This document shows positions 17,070 through 25,635 of a DNA stretch of 64,000 bases, in pieces. How positions within the stretch are numbered: position 1 is the stretch's first letter; each line of letters opens with the position of its first letter. Both the position numbers and the translations under genes were made by a program. The stretch comes from Mycoplasma sp. CAG:956 (GTDB lineage: Bacteria; Bacillota_I; Bacilli_A; RF39; UBA660): the NCBI GenBank assembly GCA_000433475.1, contig HF993101.1, positions 1 to 64,000 on the forward strand, read 5' to 3'. Under the pieces are notes generated by a model that was not told where the DNA came from, did no database searches, and saw only the letters and a program-made list of their open reading frames with translations.

Positions 17070-18023
17070 GTGGTAAATCCAATATATAAAAAGATATATC
17101 AAAAGATAAAAAAATATGACACAATTGTAGTTGCTAGACATATTGGACCGGATCCTGATGCGGTAACTACCGAGATTGCTCTAAGAGATAGTATTAGAGA
17201 GACTTTTCCTAATAAGAAAGTTTATGCTGTTGGTAGTGGTGTGGCTCGTTTTAAGACTTATGGAACTTTAGATAAAATAAATGAAGATGAATTAGTTAAT
17301 CCTTTATTAATTGTAGTTGATGTTCCTAATATCTATCGTATTGATGGAATAACTTTTAGTAAGTACAGTGAAGTTATAAAAATCGATCACCATCCTTTTG
17401 AAGATAAAATGGGGGATGTTGAGCTAGTTGATACCACTAGTTGTTCAGCAGCTCAGTTAGTTACGGAATTAATATTTAATACAAAGTTAAAAATGCCACT
17501 ACATGTAGCCGAAAACTTATTTTGTGGAATTGTATCCGATAGTGATAGATTCTTACTTCCGTATACTACTGCTAAGACTTTTAAGTTAGTAAGTCGTTTA
17601 ATAGAAGAAACTAATTTAGATTTTTCAAAGTTATATGTTAAATTATATGAAAGACCACTTAATGAAATTAGATTCCAAGGTTATTTGGCTGAGAATTTAA
17701 TTCTTACCGAAAATGGTTTTGCTTATATTAAAATAGATAATGAATTAATAGAAAAATTTGGTGTTGATAGTGGTACAGCTAGTAATATGGTTAATAATTT
17801 TAATTTTATAAAAGAAGTTAAAGCCTGGGCTTTTATATCTTATGATACTAAAAATAAAGTTTATAAAGTAAATATTCGTAGTAGAGGTCCAGTTATTAAT
17901 GAGATTGCTGCTAAGTATAATGGTGGTGGTCATGCCTTTGCAAGTGGCGTTAGAACACCTAATGAAGAAGATATTGATAATTTAATAAAAGACTTAGATG
18001 AAGTTTGTAAAGAGGAAAAGTAG
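17070..18023 (+). CDS. DHH-family phosphoesterase (NrnA/PAP phosphatase-like)
   Basis: The start is GTG 17070, 7 nt after AGGAG. The 317-residue protein has the stand-alone DHH plus DHHA1 layout of NrnA. The metal-binding motifs are HIGPDPDA (His24, Asp28, Asp30), IVVDVPN, the name-giving IDHHPFE (Asp106-His107-His108), SDSDRF, and the C-terminal NGGGHAFASG of DHHA1. Family members degrade nanoRNA or cyclic-dinucleotide-derived pApA and dephosphorylate pAp. Which substrate applies here cannot be told from sequence. The gene ends in a strong terminator. Confidence 0.93.
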   Translation: MVNPIYKKIYQKIKKYDTIVVARHIGPDPDAVTTEIALRDSIRETFPNKKVYAVGSGVARFKTYGTLDKINEDELVNPLLIVVDVPNIYRIDGITFSKYSEVIKIDHHPFEDKMGDVELVDTTSCSAAQLVTELIFNTKLKMPLHVAENLFCGIVSDSDRFLLPYTTAKTFKLVSRLIEETNLDFSKLYVKLYERPLNEIRFQGYLAENLILTENGFAYIKIDNELIEKFGVDSGTASNMVNNFNFIKEVKAWAFISYDTKNKVYKVNIRSRGPVINEIAAKYNGGGHAFASGVRTPNEEDIDNLIKDLDEVCKEEK

Positions 18024-18040
18024 GGGAACCTGCTTTTTTT
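18017..18040 (+). terminator. Terminator of the ackA operon
   Basis: The stem AAAGTAGG / CCTGCTTT includes the stop codon, has loop GGAA and is followed by a T-tract. Confidence 0.85.
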
Positions 18041-18086
18041 AGTATAAAATATTAGGTTTTGAGTAAAATATATTTTAACTTAAAAA

Positions 18087-18113
18087 TTTCATAGAGTTAA
18101 ATACTCTATGAAA
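18087..18113. repeat. Recombination-like site A (left inverted repeat)
   Basis: TTTCATAGAG, spacer TTAAATA, CTCTATGAAA. The whole 27 bp is the exact reverse complement of the site at 18351-18377, including the asymmetric spacer. Confidence 0.8.
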
Positions 18114-18350
18114 CAGTATTTTCGTATCTTATTTTTAATTTATATATAAACTATATCATATAATTGTTTATATTGCTATAGGTAAGTGGCTTAATTTTTT
18201 ATTAATTGTGGTCAAATTTCTAGTCAAAAATTTATGTAAAGTTGCTAGGTTTTTACTAGTTTTAATGCTGTAAAGCTTTTCTTGATTTTAAAATCTATTC
18301 TAGTCAAATTCATGGTCAAACAAGCTTTGATGCAAGTATTCACCTAACTT

Positions 18351-18377
18351 TTTCATAGAGTATTTAACTCTATGAAA
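18351..18377. repeat. Recombination-like site B (right inverted repeat)
   Basis: TTTCATAGAG, spacer TATTTAA, CTCTATGAAA; exact inverse of site A. It lies 98 bp before the start codon at 18476, much as copy 1 lies before the gene at 114. Confidence 0.8.
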
Positions 18378-18475
18378 AGTGTAAAGTATGTAAACAGGTA
18401 TTCTAAAGATTTATTGGTTGTTTAGTATTAATTATTTTTAATTGGAAATAATAAAAATAGTAGAGGTTAAGTGCT

Positions 18476-19771
18476 ATGGCAAAGTTTGATAGAAAAAAGA
18501 CTTTAAAAAGAATGGAACTTAAAAGAAAGTTGAGAAATTATTCAAGATATGTATATATAGCAGTACCTTGTGTATTGTGTTGTTTATTGTGTTTGTATTT
18601 TGCTTACTCTAAATTCTTCATATCGGAGGGACAAGCCGTAATTAGAACGACTGTTGGTGATTTTATTTATGGTGATGTTGTAATTGGTGCTTATATTGAT
18701 GGTGAGTATTCTAGTACAATTCCTGGTAAAAATGATGGCTATGCAGTAGAGAAAGTTGTTTGTGATAATGATGCAGTTGGAACGTGGAATGTTGAAAAAT
18801 GGGGATTATTAGTTAATAATTTAAGTAAAAGAACTAAATGTAACGTTTATTTTAAAAAATATCTTATCGCTGATAAAATTATTGAATTGGCCCAAAGTGA
18901 TACAGTCAATTTTGCTAATGATGATCCCGATGGTAACATAAGATATATAGGAGCCAATCCGGATAATTATGTCTATTTTAACTGTAGTGATTATACTAAT
19001 CAATCTGACAGCACCTGTGAAAAATGGCGTATAATTGGTTTATTTAATAATATAACTAAGTCTGATGGAACCAAGGAAAATTTAGTTAAAATTGTAAAAT
19101 CAGAGAGTATAGGCACTATAGCTTGGGATGAAAATCTATCGGGTGGTTATTGGGCAAATGCTACCCTACAACAAAATTTAAACAGTGGAACATATTATAC
19201 GACTACATTAAAAAACGATGTAACGAGAAGTAAAATAGAAAATGTAATGTGGAATTTAGGTGCGAGTTCAACAATTACCGATGTGACCGCAAAAATGTTT
19301 TATGAAAGAGAAAGAAGTGTAAACACCAATAATGATGAAATTTCGGCATGGACCGGTAAAGTAGGCTTGATTTATGCTAGCGATTATGGCTATGCAACAT
19401 CTGGTGGTACCACTGCTAATAGAACTACTTGTTTGCAAACTGCGTTAAATAATTGGAAAAATTCTGATGTTTCTGATTGCAAAGATAATAATTATTTATA
19501 TAAATCTTCTCATGTACAATGGCTTTTAAATCTTTATGGTGATGCTAGAGATTTAAATGTTTTAAATATTGACATTAGAGGCAAAGTTAGCGATACTGCT
19601 AAATTTACTACATCTACTAGTACTAAAATTAAATATGAGCCACTGGAACCTGTAGTTCTTCCTAACAATCAAAATGTCAATGTATATCCATCACTTTATT
19701 TAAAATCTAACATCTCCATTAGTGCAGGTACAGGATCAAGTGGTGATCCATATCAGTTATCTATTAAATAA
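18476..19771 (+). CDS. Anchored cell-surface protein, candidate phase-variable
   Basis: A 431-residue protein with a Lys/Arg-rich inside start (MAKFDRKKTLKRMELKRK), a membrane anchor (about residues 25-45, YVYIAVPCVLCCLLCLYFAY) and then outside domains. Residues ~55-125 form a first module (TTVGDFIYGDVV, AYIDGEYSSTIPGKNDGY, WGLLVNNLSKRTKCNVYF) shared almost unchanged with the protein at 62899. The second module (DDPDGNIRYIGA, NYVYFNCSDY, WRIIGLF, DGTKENLVKI) is shared with the protein at 400. The end PSLYLKSNISISAGTGSS is common to the family. Cysteines could form disulfides. The function is unknown. The putative invertible segment directly upstream suggests on/off expression, as seen for other bacterial surface antigens. 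Confidence 0.88.
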   Translation: MAKFDRKKTLKRMELKRKLRNYSRYVYIAVPCVLCCLLCLYFAYSKFFISEGQAVIRTTVGDFIYGDVVIGAYIDGEYSSTIPGKNDGYAVEKVVCDNDAVGTWNVEKWGLLVNNLSKRTKCNVYFKKYLIADKIIELAQSDTVNFANDDPDGNIRYIGANPDNYVYFNCSDYTNQSDSTCEKWRIIGLFNNITKSDGTKENLVKIVKSESIGTIAWDENLSGGYWANATLQQNLNSGTYYTTTLKNDVTRSKIENVMWNLGASSTITDVTAKMFYERERSVNTNNDEISAWTGKVGLIYASDYGYATSGGTTANRTTCLQTALNNWKNSDVSDCKDNNYLYKSSHVQWLLNLYGDARDLNVLNIDIRGKVSDTAKFTTSTSTKIKYEPLEPVVLPNNQNVNVYPSLYLKSNISISAGTGSSGDPYQLSIK

Positions 19772-19855
19772 AGTATTAGTTAAAAAGTTAAGATAGAATA
19801 TGACATACAAATTTAATGACTTTTACTTAAATGTTATGTCATCAACCATATTGTT

Positions 19856-19883
19856 AAGTGAGGTTAATACCTTGCTTTTTATT
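19856..19883 (+). terminator. Terminator between two surface-protein genes
   Basis: The 9-bp stem AAGTGAGGT / ACCTTGCTT (two G-T pairs) with loop TAAT is followed by T. A separate long hairpin with ATGACATA / TATGTCAT arms lies just before it (about 19799-19842) and has no T-tract. Confidence 0.7.
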
Positions 19884-19915
19884 TAAAATAAATATACTTA
19901 AAGAAAACAAATAAC

Positions 19916-19944
19916 TTGACTAAAAGACTTTGCTATATTAGTAT
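19916..19944 (+). promoter_or_regulatory. Sigma-A type promoter
   Basis: TTGACT and TAGTAT lie 17 bp apart, 20 nt upstream of the start codon at 19965. Confidence 0.6.
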
Positions 19945-19964
19945 TAAAGTAAGAGGATAATAAT

Positions 19965-21290
19965 ATGCAGGAATTTTATAAAAAGAGGTTGATAATTTTA
20001 GCAATAATATTAGTATTACTTGGGAATATTAGTGTCTTTTATTCCTTATGGAAGATAGATAATAGTAATATAATGGCAAATACAACTTCTTGTGTTGATA
20101 TAATATATAGTGATGAATTAACATATAACTTAGTTAATCCTGAAGCACTTAAAGATAGTGATGGTAAGGGTTCATCAGTAAGAAGTATATCTATAACTAA
20201 TAAGTGTAGTAATATAAAGACTATTCAATTATATTTAGATGTTTTAAATACTACTACTATTAATAGCAATAAAGTTAAAACTTATATAAATGGGGATATA
20301 ACTTTAGAACCAACTCTTTTAAGTGATTTAAAAACTTTAAAGAATAGTGATTCTAATATTAAAGAAAAGAAAAGGTTATATAAATATGATTTAGAACCTA
20401 ATAAGAGTATAAGACTTAATTTAAGATTATGGTTAGATGAATATGCTGCTACTAGTCAAGATAAAAATACTTTCTATAGTACTTATGAAGTAGTAGCATC
20501 TGATCAAATCATTAAACCTACTTTTATAGAAAAATTATTAAAGGATAATCCTAATATTATAAATAATATTGATTATACTAGTGATGCCATAGAGACCGGT
20601 TTAGTTAAAATAGATAATACTTATTATTTTAGAGGAAACCCCGTAAATAACTATTTTAAAATAGATGATTATATCTTAAGAATTGTAGGTATTAATAGTG
20701 ATAATTCTATAAAACTTGCTTTCGTAAATAATATAATAGATAATCAGTTTAATGAGTTTTCTAATAAAGAAGAAACAGTTGCTTTTAATACTAGTAGTGC
20801 TTTTCAAGTCTTAAATACTTGGTATGAAGAAAATATAAGTAAGTATGATGAATACTTAGTTACTAAGGATTACTGTGTAGATACAACCTATACTAAGTAT
20901 TATAATCAAATAACTTATGGTGGTAATAAAAGACTTTTTGATGAAGATAGTCCTAGTTTAGTATGTAATGCAGGGGACCGTGACTATGGTGGTAAATATA
21001 GTAGTAAAGTAGGCATATTAAGTGCTGATGAGGCAAGTATAATTGGTTTTAGTTCTAAGTTTAATAATCAAAATAATTATTTATTCTTAAATAAAGATAC
21101 TTGTACTTCGACACCTTATAGTTATTATTATGGAGCTTATATAACTGTTATAAATAAAGATGGAAAGATATCATATACAAAAGTTAATAATACTTGTAGT
21201 ATGATTCCTATTATAAATATTAATGGTCATTTAACTATTAAAGGTGAAGGTACTATAGATAGTCCATATGAATTAGATTTAGATGACTAA
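19965..21290 (+). CDS. Anchored cell-surface protein, second architecture
   Basis: A 441-residue protein with an N-terminal signal anchor (residues 8-27, LIILAIILVLLGNISVFYSL). Residues ~40-175 look like a beta-sandwich that begins TTSCVDIIYSDELTYNLVNPEAL. From about 205 comes the module also found at 62899: TYYFRGNPVNNYFKI...YILRIVGINSDNSI here, against YYYRGNVTNNYVKF... there. The end PIININGHLTIKGEGTIDSPYEL parallels the last residues of the other family members. It is probably exported and exposed. An AAGAGGATAATA ribosome site and its own promoter mean it need not follow the putative DNA switch upstream of its neighbour. Confidence 0.85.
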   Translation: MQEFYKKRLIILAIILVLLGNISVFYSLWKIDNSNIMANTTSCVDIIYSDELTYNLVNPEALKDSDGKGSSVRSISITNKCSNIKTIQLYLDVLNTTTINSNKVKTYINGDITLEPTLLSDLKTLKNSDSNIKEKKRLYKYDLEPNKSIRLNLRLWLDEYAATSQDKNTFYSTYEVVASDQIIKPTFIEKLLKDNPNIINNIDYTSDAIETGLVKIDNTYYFRGNPVNNYFKIDDYILRIVGINSDNSIKLAFVNNIIDNQFNEFSNKEETVAFNTSSAFQVLNTWYEENISKYDEYLVTKDYCVDTTYTKYYNQITYGGNKRLFDEDSPSLVCNAGDRDYGGKYSSKVGILSADEASIIGFSSKFNNQNNYLFLNKDTCTSTPYSYYYGAYITVINKDGKISYTKVNNTCSMIPIININGHLTIKGEGTIDSPYELDLDD

Positions 21291-21356
21291 ACAATAAAAA
21301 TATGATAAAATTTAAATAAGTATGGTATAGGATATAAGAAAGTATTGGTGGTACTT

Positions 21357-23078
21357 ATGAATAAAACAACCTTTATTTTACTAGGAGTAACTTATTATAT
21401 AGTTTCTGTTTTAATTATTATTATTGTTTTAAATAAAATTAATAAAAAAGGAAAAAATAAGTATAAACAAGAAATAGAAGAGTTAGAAAGAGATAAGAAT
21501 CAAATAATATCTTCTGATATAATGAGTAGTTTACAAACTGTTGAAGAATTTGTTAATAATGATTTAATGCAAGAAGTTTATACTAATTTAAGAACAAGGT
21601 TTGATGTTATAAAAAAGGAAGATATTCCGCATATTACAGATAATTTATTAAAGTTAGAAGATTTATATGATAGTAAGAAATATAAAGAATTAAATAAGTT
21701 ATTAGGAACCGTAGAATTTGATATTTATTTAGTAAAAGCTAAGAGTGATTATTTACTTAAAGAGATTAAAAAAATTACTTTATCTAAAGGAAAGAATAGA
21801 GAGATTGCAACATCTTTAAAGACAAGATATCGTTTAGTATTAAATGAATATAATAACCATAAAATTGAGTATACTTATATAAGTAAACCAGTAGAATTAC
21901 AGTTTGAAAATATTGATAAATTATTTAGTAGTTTTGAAGTTGCTATGGAAGGTAATAACTATAGTGAAGTTAATAAAATTATTAAAGCTTTAGATAATAT
22001 GATTGGTAATTTAGAATTAGTTATTAAAGAAGGTCCATCTATTATTTTAATGGGAACTAAGTTAATACCAAGAAAGATTGAAGATATTAAGTCTATTAAA
22101 GATAGTATGGAAAGAAGTGGTTATAACTTAGATTATTTAAATATTGATAATAGTATTAAAGATGCTAATAAAAAGATAGCAACGGCTTTAGAGAAGATTA
22201 ATGTTTTAAATATTACTGATTCTTCAGTAGAGTTAAAGACAATATTAGATTATTTTGATAATTTATATAATGAGTTTGATAAAGAAAGACTAGCTAAGAA
22301 AACTTTTGATGATGAGATGCGAAGTGTTTTAGTGCGTGCAAATAAATTAGAAAGAAATAATAATGAGTTAAGAAGAAAGACTAGTGATTATAAGTATTCT
22401 TATGATATTACTGATAGTGATTTAGATATTTTAGAAGAGATATCTAAGGAACTTAAAGATATTAAGAAGAATTATGAAGTAATAGTTAGTCATCATCGTA
22501 ATAAAACTGTTGCTTATACAAGACTTTCTAAAGAAATGCAAAAGTTAGATAGAGCATTAGATGAGGTAGCAGAAAAGTTAAATACATTCTATGATACTTT
22601 TGGTAATCTAAAGGAAGATGAGTTAGAAGCAAGAGAGCAATTAGACCAGATAAAAGAAGTACTTATTAAAGCTAAATGTAAATTAAATGAGTATTCTTTA
22701 CCTATGGTTCCTGATTATTATTATACTTATATGGCAGAAGCTAAAGAAGCTATTGATGATGTTAAAGTAGAACTAAATAAAAAGCCTATTTCTATTAAGA
22801 CTTTAAATGTTAGAGTTGATACAGCAAGAGATTTAGCTGTTAAACTATATAATACAGCTAAAGAAGTAGTTAAAAGTGCTTATATGGCCGAAATGAGTAT
22901 CGTTTATGGTAATAGATATCGTTCTTTAAATAATAATTTAGATATAGCTTTAATTAAGTCAGAAAATTTATTCTTTAAGGGTGAATATAAAAAGTCTTTA
23001 GAATGTAGTATAAATGCTATTGATTTAATTGAGCCAGATTATTATAAAACATTAAGAAGTACTTTAGAAAAAAAATAA
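21357..23078 (+). CDS. ezrA: Septation ring formation regulator EzrA
   Basis: The start is ATG 21357 after GGTGGTACTT. The 573-residue protein has one N-terminal membrane helix (residues ~5-24) and is otherwise almost wholly coiled coil, the EzrA layout (usual length ~560). The C-terminal segment AEMSIVYGNRYRS...FFKGEYKKSLECSINAIDLIEP is the most diagnostic part. EzrA is a spectrin-like membrane protein that restrains FtsZ ring assembly and links the divisome with cell-wall synthesis in low-GC Gram-positives. Its presence indicates a walled, FtsZ-dividing cell. In Bacillus ezrA lies near nifS-thiI; here thiI is 6 kb upstream. Confidence 0.9.
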   Translation: MNKTTFILLGVTYYIVSVLIIIIVLNKINKKGKNKYKQEIEELERDKNQIISSDIMSSLQTVEEFVNNDLMQEVYTNLRTRFDVIKKEDIPHITDNLLKLEDLYDSKKYKELNKLLGTVEFDIYLVKAKSDYLLKEIKKITLSKGKNREIATSLKTRYRLVLNEYNNHKIEYTYISKPVELQFENIDKLFSSFEVAMEGNNYSEVNKIIKALDNMIGNLELVIKEGPSIILMGTKLIPRKIEDIKSIKDSMERSGYNLDYLNIDNSIKDANKKIATALEKINVLNITDSSVELKTILDYFDNLYNEFDKERLAKKTFDDEMRSVLVRANKLERNNNELRRKTSDYKYSYDITDSDLDILEEISKELKDIKKNYEVIVSHHRNKTVAYTRLSKEMQKLDRALDEVAEKLNTFYDTFGNLKEDELEAREQLDQIKEVLIKAKCKLNEYSLPMVPDYYYTYMAEAKEAIDDVKVELNKKPISIKTLNVRVDTARDLAVKLYNTAKEVVKSAYMAEMSIVYGNRYRSLNNNLDIALIKSENLFFKGEYKKSLECSINAIDLIEPDYYKTLRSTLEKK

Positions 23079-23099
23079 ATTAGAAAGAAAAAGGGTTGT

Positions 23100-24185
23100 A
23101 TGAAAAAAAGAAATTTATTATTATTATTGGTTATGTTAGTACCAATTATATTTATTAGAGTTGATGCAAAGAAATTTACTGTTAATGAAGTTGTAACAGA
23201 ATTTAATAAAGTAGTTAGTGAAAAGTATAAAGTTACTTTAGGAGATATGGAAGCTAGTATTGATACAGATAATAAGAAGATATCTCTAACTAAAGGAAAA
23301 CAAGATTTTTCTCTTAGTTATACTGATGATTATATAGAATATAAGTATGCTGGTAGTACACCAACTGGTGCAAATAATGGTGGGGATTATTGTATAGAAT
23401 TGATATTTGAAGCTTTTTTAGATAGTCTTTTTGGGTTAAGTAATGTTGACAGCATTTATTCTACGGCTTATCTTGGAAAATATGAAAGTAATTTTGATAA
23501 ATATAATGTTTCTTTTGATTATACTGATTATAAGTATAATCAAAAGAATGATAAGGGGGAAAGTGTTGAATTAGAAGATTCCTATGTAAGTGATTTTAAG
23601 TTAGGTTTTGATAGTGATAAGATTACAGATTTTGCTAAAACTTATGCTAAAAGTAATCATTTTGATATAGTACCTAAACTTAATATGAAGATATCAAATG
23701 GTAAAGTAAATTATAATTTTAAAATAGATTATACTAAACAAGCTGATGAGGATATTCCATATTGTGTTGTTTTTAGAGCTGAGGCATTAGATGGAACTTA
23801 TACAAAAATTACAGAGAATAGCATTTCTTGTGAAGAAAGAGATATTTCTGTTTATTTAGTTGATGATACAACTACGGCTGGTAAGACTTATTTTTATAAA
23901 GCTCAAGTAGTTGGTAGTAATAAATTTAGTAATATTTTAAAGGTGGATTTAACAAGTAATATAATTACTGATACTAGTAATAATGAGATAATTTATTCTC
24001 CATCTAAAGATGATGATAAGGAAGATAAAAATACTCCTTCAGAAGATAAGAAAGAAGAAGAAACTAAAAAAGATTATAAAAATCCTGAAACAGGAGCTTT
24101 CTTACCGATGTTACCAATTCTTATTTTAGCTTTAGCTAGTATTGTAGTTTGGAGTAAGGTTAAAAATAAATTTATGAGAATTTAA
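23100..24185 (+). CDS. Secreted protein with possible NPxTG sorting signal
   Basis: A 361-residue protein with a clear signal peptide (MKKRNLLLLLVMLVPIIFIRVDA). The middle is a beta-rich region; from about 215 an FN3-like unit is suggested (YCVVFRAEALDGTYTKI... TYFYKAQVVGSNKFSN). An acidic, Lys/Glu/Asp-rich linker leads to KNPETGAFLPMLPILI..., which reads NPETG, then a hydrophobic helix and a basic tail. This is the layout of a sortase signal with Asn-Pro instead of Leu-Pro. No sortase is in the window, so the helix may simply be an anchor. It follows ezrA by 21 nt and may share its transcript. Confidence 0.85.
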   Translation: MKKRNLLLLLVMLVPIIFIRVDAKKFTVNEVVTEFNKVVSEKYKVTLGDMEASIDTDNKKISLTKGKQDFSLSYTDDYIEYKYAGSTPTGANNGGDYCIELIFEAFLDSLFGLSNVDSIYSTAYLGKYESNFDKYNVSFDYTDYKYNQKNDKGESVELEDSYVSDFKLGFDSDKITDFAKTYAKSNHFDIVPKLNMKISNGKVNYNFKIDYTKQADEDIPYCVVFRAEALDGTYTKITENSISCEERDISVYLVDDTTTAGKTYFYKAQVVGSNKFSNILKVDLTSNIITDTSNNEIIYSPSKDDDKEDKNTPSEDKKEEETKKDYKNPETGAFLPMLPILILALASIVVWSKVKNKFMRI

Positions 24186-24192
24186 TAGTAGA

Positions 24193-24223
24193 AGATTATC
24201 TAGTAAAATGGATAGTCTTTTTT
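24193..24223 (+). terminator. Rho-independent terminator
   Basis: The stem AGATTATC / GATAGTCT (one G-T pair) is followed by six T after the gene ending at 24185. Confidence 0.8.
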
Positions 24224-24268
24224 AGATGGTGGAGAGTAATTTTGTAGGAAAGAAAAGTTTAGAATTTA

Positions 24269-24277
24269 TGATATAAT
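24269..24277 (+). promoter_or_regulatory. Extended -10 promoter
   Basis: TGATATAAT is a perfect TGnTATAAT extended -10, 25 nt upstream of the start codon at 24302. The -35 is weak, as is tolerated with this element. Confidence 0.5.
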
Positions 24278-24301
24278 TTAGGTAAGAAAGATAGTGATTA
24301 T

Positions 24302-25411
24302 ATGCAAAAAATGAATTTTAGAGGATATCAAGTAAATTATATAGATATTGATGCTAATCCCAAGTTAGGATTTTATTTTCCTTTTCAAATACTTATTCCC
24401 CAAAATTTAAATAACGAACCAGAGCTTATATATGCTTGTAATTTGCCAGGAGATTATTCTAAAAATTGTGAAAGTATATCAGATTTAATAGAATTTATTA
24501 AAAAATCTGTGGATGGTAAATACGGAGCAATTGATAAAATGATGATGCATTTATGTTTGGAAAAAGGTAATCCAATGATTATTCCTTTTGTTCCTAGATT
24601 AACAAATTTTCGCCCTAATTTTTTAGGAAGAGATTGCTTGTTAAACGATTTTAGGTTAGTTGGTGAAGATAAGCACTTTGCTAAAGAAATGTACATGTAT
24701 AACAATTTAGATTTTCAACATAAAGCTATGATTGATACAGCAATTAATGTATTAAGAGAGGAGCAAATAGGTGATTTTTCGAAAGTTGTTCTTTGTGGTT
24801 ATTCTGAGGGCTCGAAGTTTGCTTCTCATTTTGCCTTATTGCACCCAGAAATTGTTAAAGCGATAGTAGCAGGTGGTACTGGCGGAGTTATGTCGATGCC
24901 TATAAGTTCTTATGATGGATATGAATTTATTTATCCAACTGGAATAAGTGGTTTAAAACATTTTGATTTTAAAGAGTTTAGTAATATCTTTTTCTTTTAT
25001 TATATGGGTGATAAAGATAAATCTGATTCAGCTATACCTTATTTTTTGGATTATCGTTATTTAGATAAAGATGGAAATGTCCAAATTTTAAAAGATGAGT
25101 GTGGTAATAGTACCCCTTTAATTGATAAAGATGGCAATCAAGTTTTTACAAGAGATGCCAATGGTAATTATCGGGCTAAATTTAATTTATTTAGTGATAG
25201 TGAAGTAAATGCTATTAATAAGGTATTAGGAACAAAAATTCAAGATAGATTTAGAAAACAAGAAGCCATATATAAAAATTTAGGATTAAAAGCTACTTTT
25301 ATAATTTATGAAGGAAATCATCATACTGTGTTTAATAATTGTGATAAGTTATTTTCTGATGTTGATAATTTTATGCTAGATTGTAAAAAAAAGCATAAGA
25401 TTACTTTGTAA
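24302..25411 (+). CDS. Alpha/beta-hydrolase-like protein
   Basis: A 369-residue soluble protein. The nucleophile elbow GYSEGSKFA (G-x-S-x-G) is followed by HFALLHPEIVKAIVAGG, the usual helix and strand of the alpha/beta hydrolase fold. A late EGNHHTVF supplies the likely catalytic His; the acid may be in YMGDKDKSD. The N-terminal ~110 residues (YIDIDANPKLGFYFPFQILIP... PFVPRL) contain the oxyanion side. No lipase, peptidase or esterase subtype can be named. It has no signal peptide, so it acts in the cytoplasm. It stands as a single gene between its own promoter and terminator. Confidence 0.82.
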   Translation: MQKMNFRGYQVNYIDIDANPKLGFYFPFQILIPQNLNNEPELIYACNLPGDYSKNCESISDLIEFIKKSVDGKYGAIDKMMMHLCLEKGNPMIIPFVPRLTNFRPNFLGRDCLLNDFRLVGEDKHFAKEMYMYNNLDFQHKAMIDTAINVLREEQIGDFSKVVLCGYSEGSKFASHFALLHPEIVKAIVAGGTGGVMSMPISSYDGYEFIYPTGISGLKHFDFKEFSNIFFFYYMGDKDKSDSAIPYFLDYRYLDKDGNVQILKDECGNSTPLIDKDGNQVFTRDANGNYRAKFNLFSDSEVNAINKVLGTKIQDRFRKQEAIYKNLGLKATFIIYEGNHHTVFNNCDKLFSDVDNFMLDCKKKHKITL

Positions 25412-25433
25412 AATTAATAAAATACTAGGATAT

Positions 25434-25465
25434 GAAAAAAGACCATCTAATTTAGATAGTCTTTT
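25434..25465. terminator. Bidirectional terminator between a hydrolase gene and tRNA-His
   Basis: The long stem AAAAGACCATCTAA / TTTAGATAGTCTTTT has T-tracts on both strands. It ends the plus-strand hydrolase and the minus-strand tRNA transcript. Confidence 0.75.
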
Positions 25466-25478
25466 AAGCATTCCATAA

Positions 25479-25555
25479 TGGGGCGAAATGTGGGGGTCGA
25501 ACCCACGCGTGCCGGAGCCACAATCCGGTGTGTTAACCACTTCACCAATTCCGCC
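25479..25555 (-). tRNA. tRNA-His (GTG)
   Basis: Read on the minus strand it folds as a full cloverleaf. The acceptor GCGGAAT pairs with ATTTCGC, an extra G at -1 faces C73 (the tRNA-His identity pair), the anticodon stem CCGGA/TCCGG carries GTG, and the T arm is GTGGG-TTCGACC-CCCAC. The 3' CCA is encoded. It serves CAC/CAU codons and is the only RNA gene seen in the window. Confidence 0.97.
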
Positions 25556-25567
25556 ATTACCTAAAAT

Positions 25568-25596
25568 ATTCTATCAAGTAATTGCAAAAAAAGCAA
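25568..25596 (-). promoter_or_regulatory. Promoter of the tRNA-His gene
   Basis: On the minus strand, TTGCTT and TAGAAT are spaced 17 bp, with the -10 ending about 12 bp from the mature 5' end. Confidence 0.6.
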
Positions 25597-25635
25597 GTGT
25601 ATATTATACTTAATTTATAGAAAGTAGTGATTTTT

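Larger units (their letters stand above)
18087..18377. other. Putative invertible DNA segment upstream of a surface-protein gene
   Basis: Two 27-bp sites in inverted orientation bound 237 bp without a gene. The arms are palindromic, but the 7-bp spacers (TTAAATA and TATTTAA) are each other's reverse complement. This is what a tyrosine recombinase needs to invert the interval by strand exchange in the spacer. Inside are four TRGTCAAA boxes in two mirrored pairs (18209, 18221 and 18301, 18313; 12-bp spacing in each pair) and a leftward promoter-like pair TTGACT (18222-18227) / TAATAA (18199-18204) with 17-bp spacing. That promoter would face the gene at 18476 after inversion. A perfect TATAAT at 18159-18164 faces right but lacks a good -35. 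No recombinase gene is in the window. Confidence 0.6.

Noticed and set aside
18087..18377. The two palindromes as ordinary transcription terminators
   Set aside because: Neither is followed by a T-tract, a proper terminator already exists at 18017-18040, and the exact inverse match of the asymmetric spacers is not needed for a terminator.
23100..24185. Calling a sortase-anchored LPxTG protein outright
   Set aside because: The motif is NPETG and no sortase is visible, so only a possible signal is reported.
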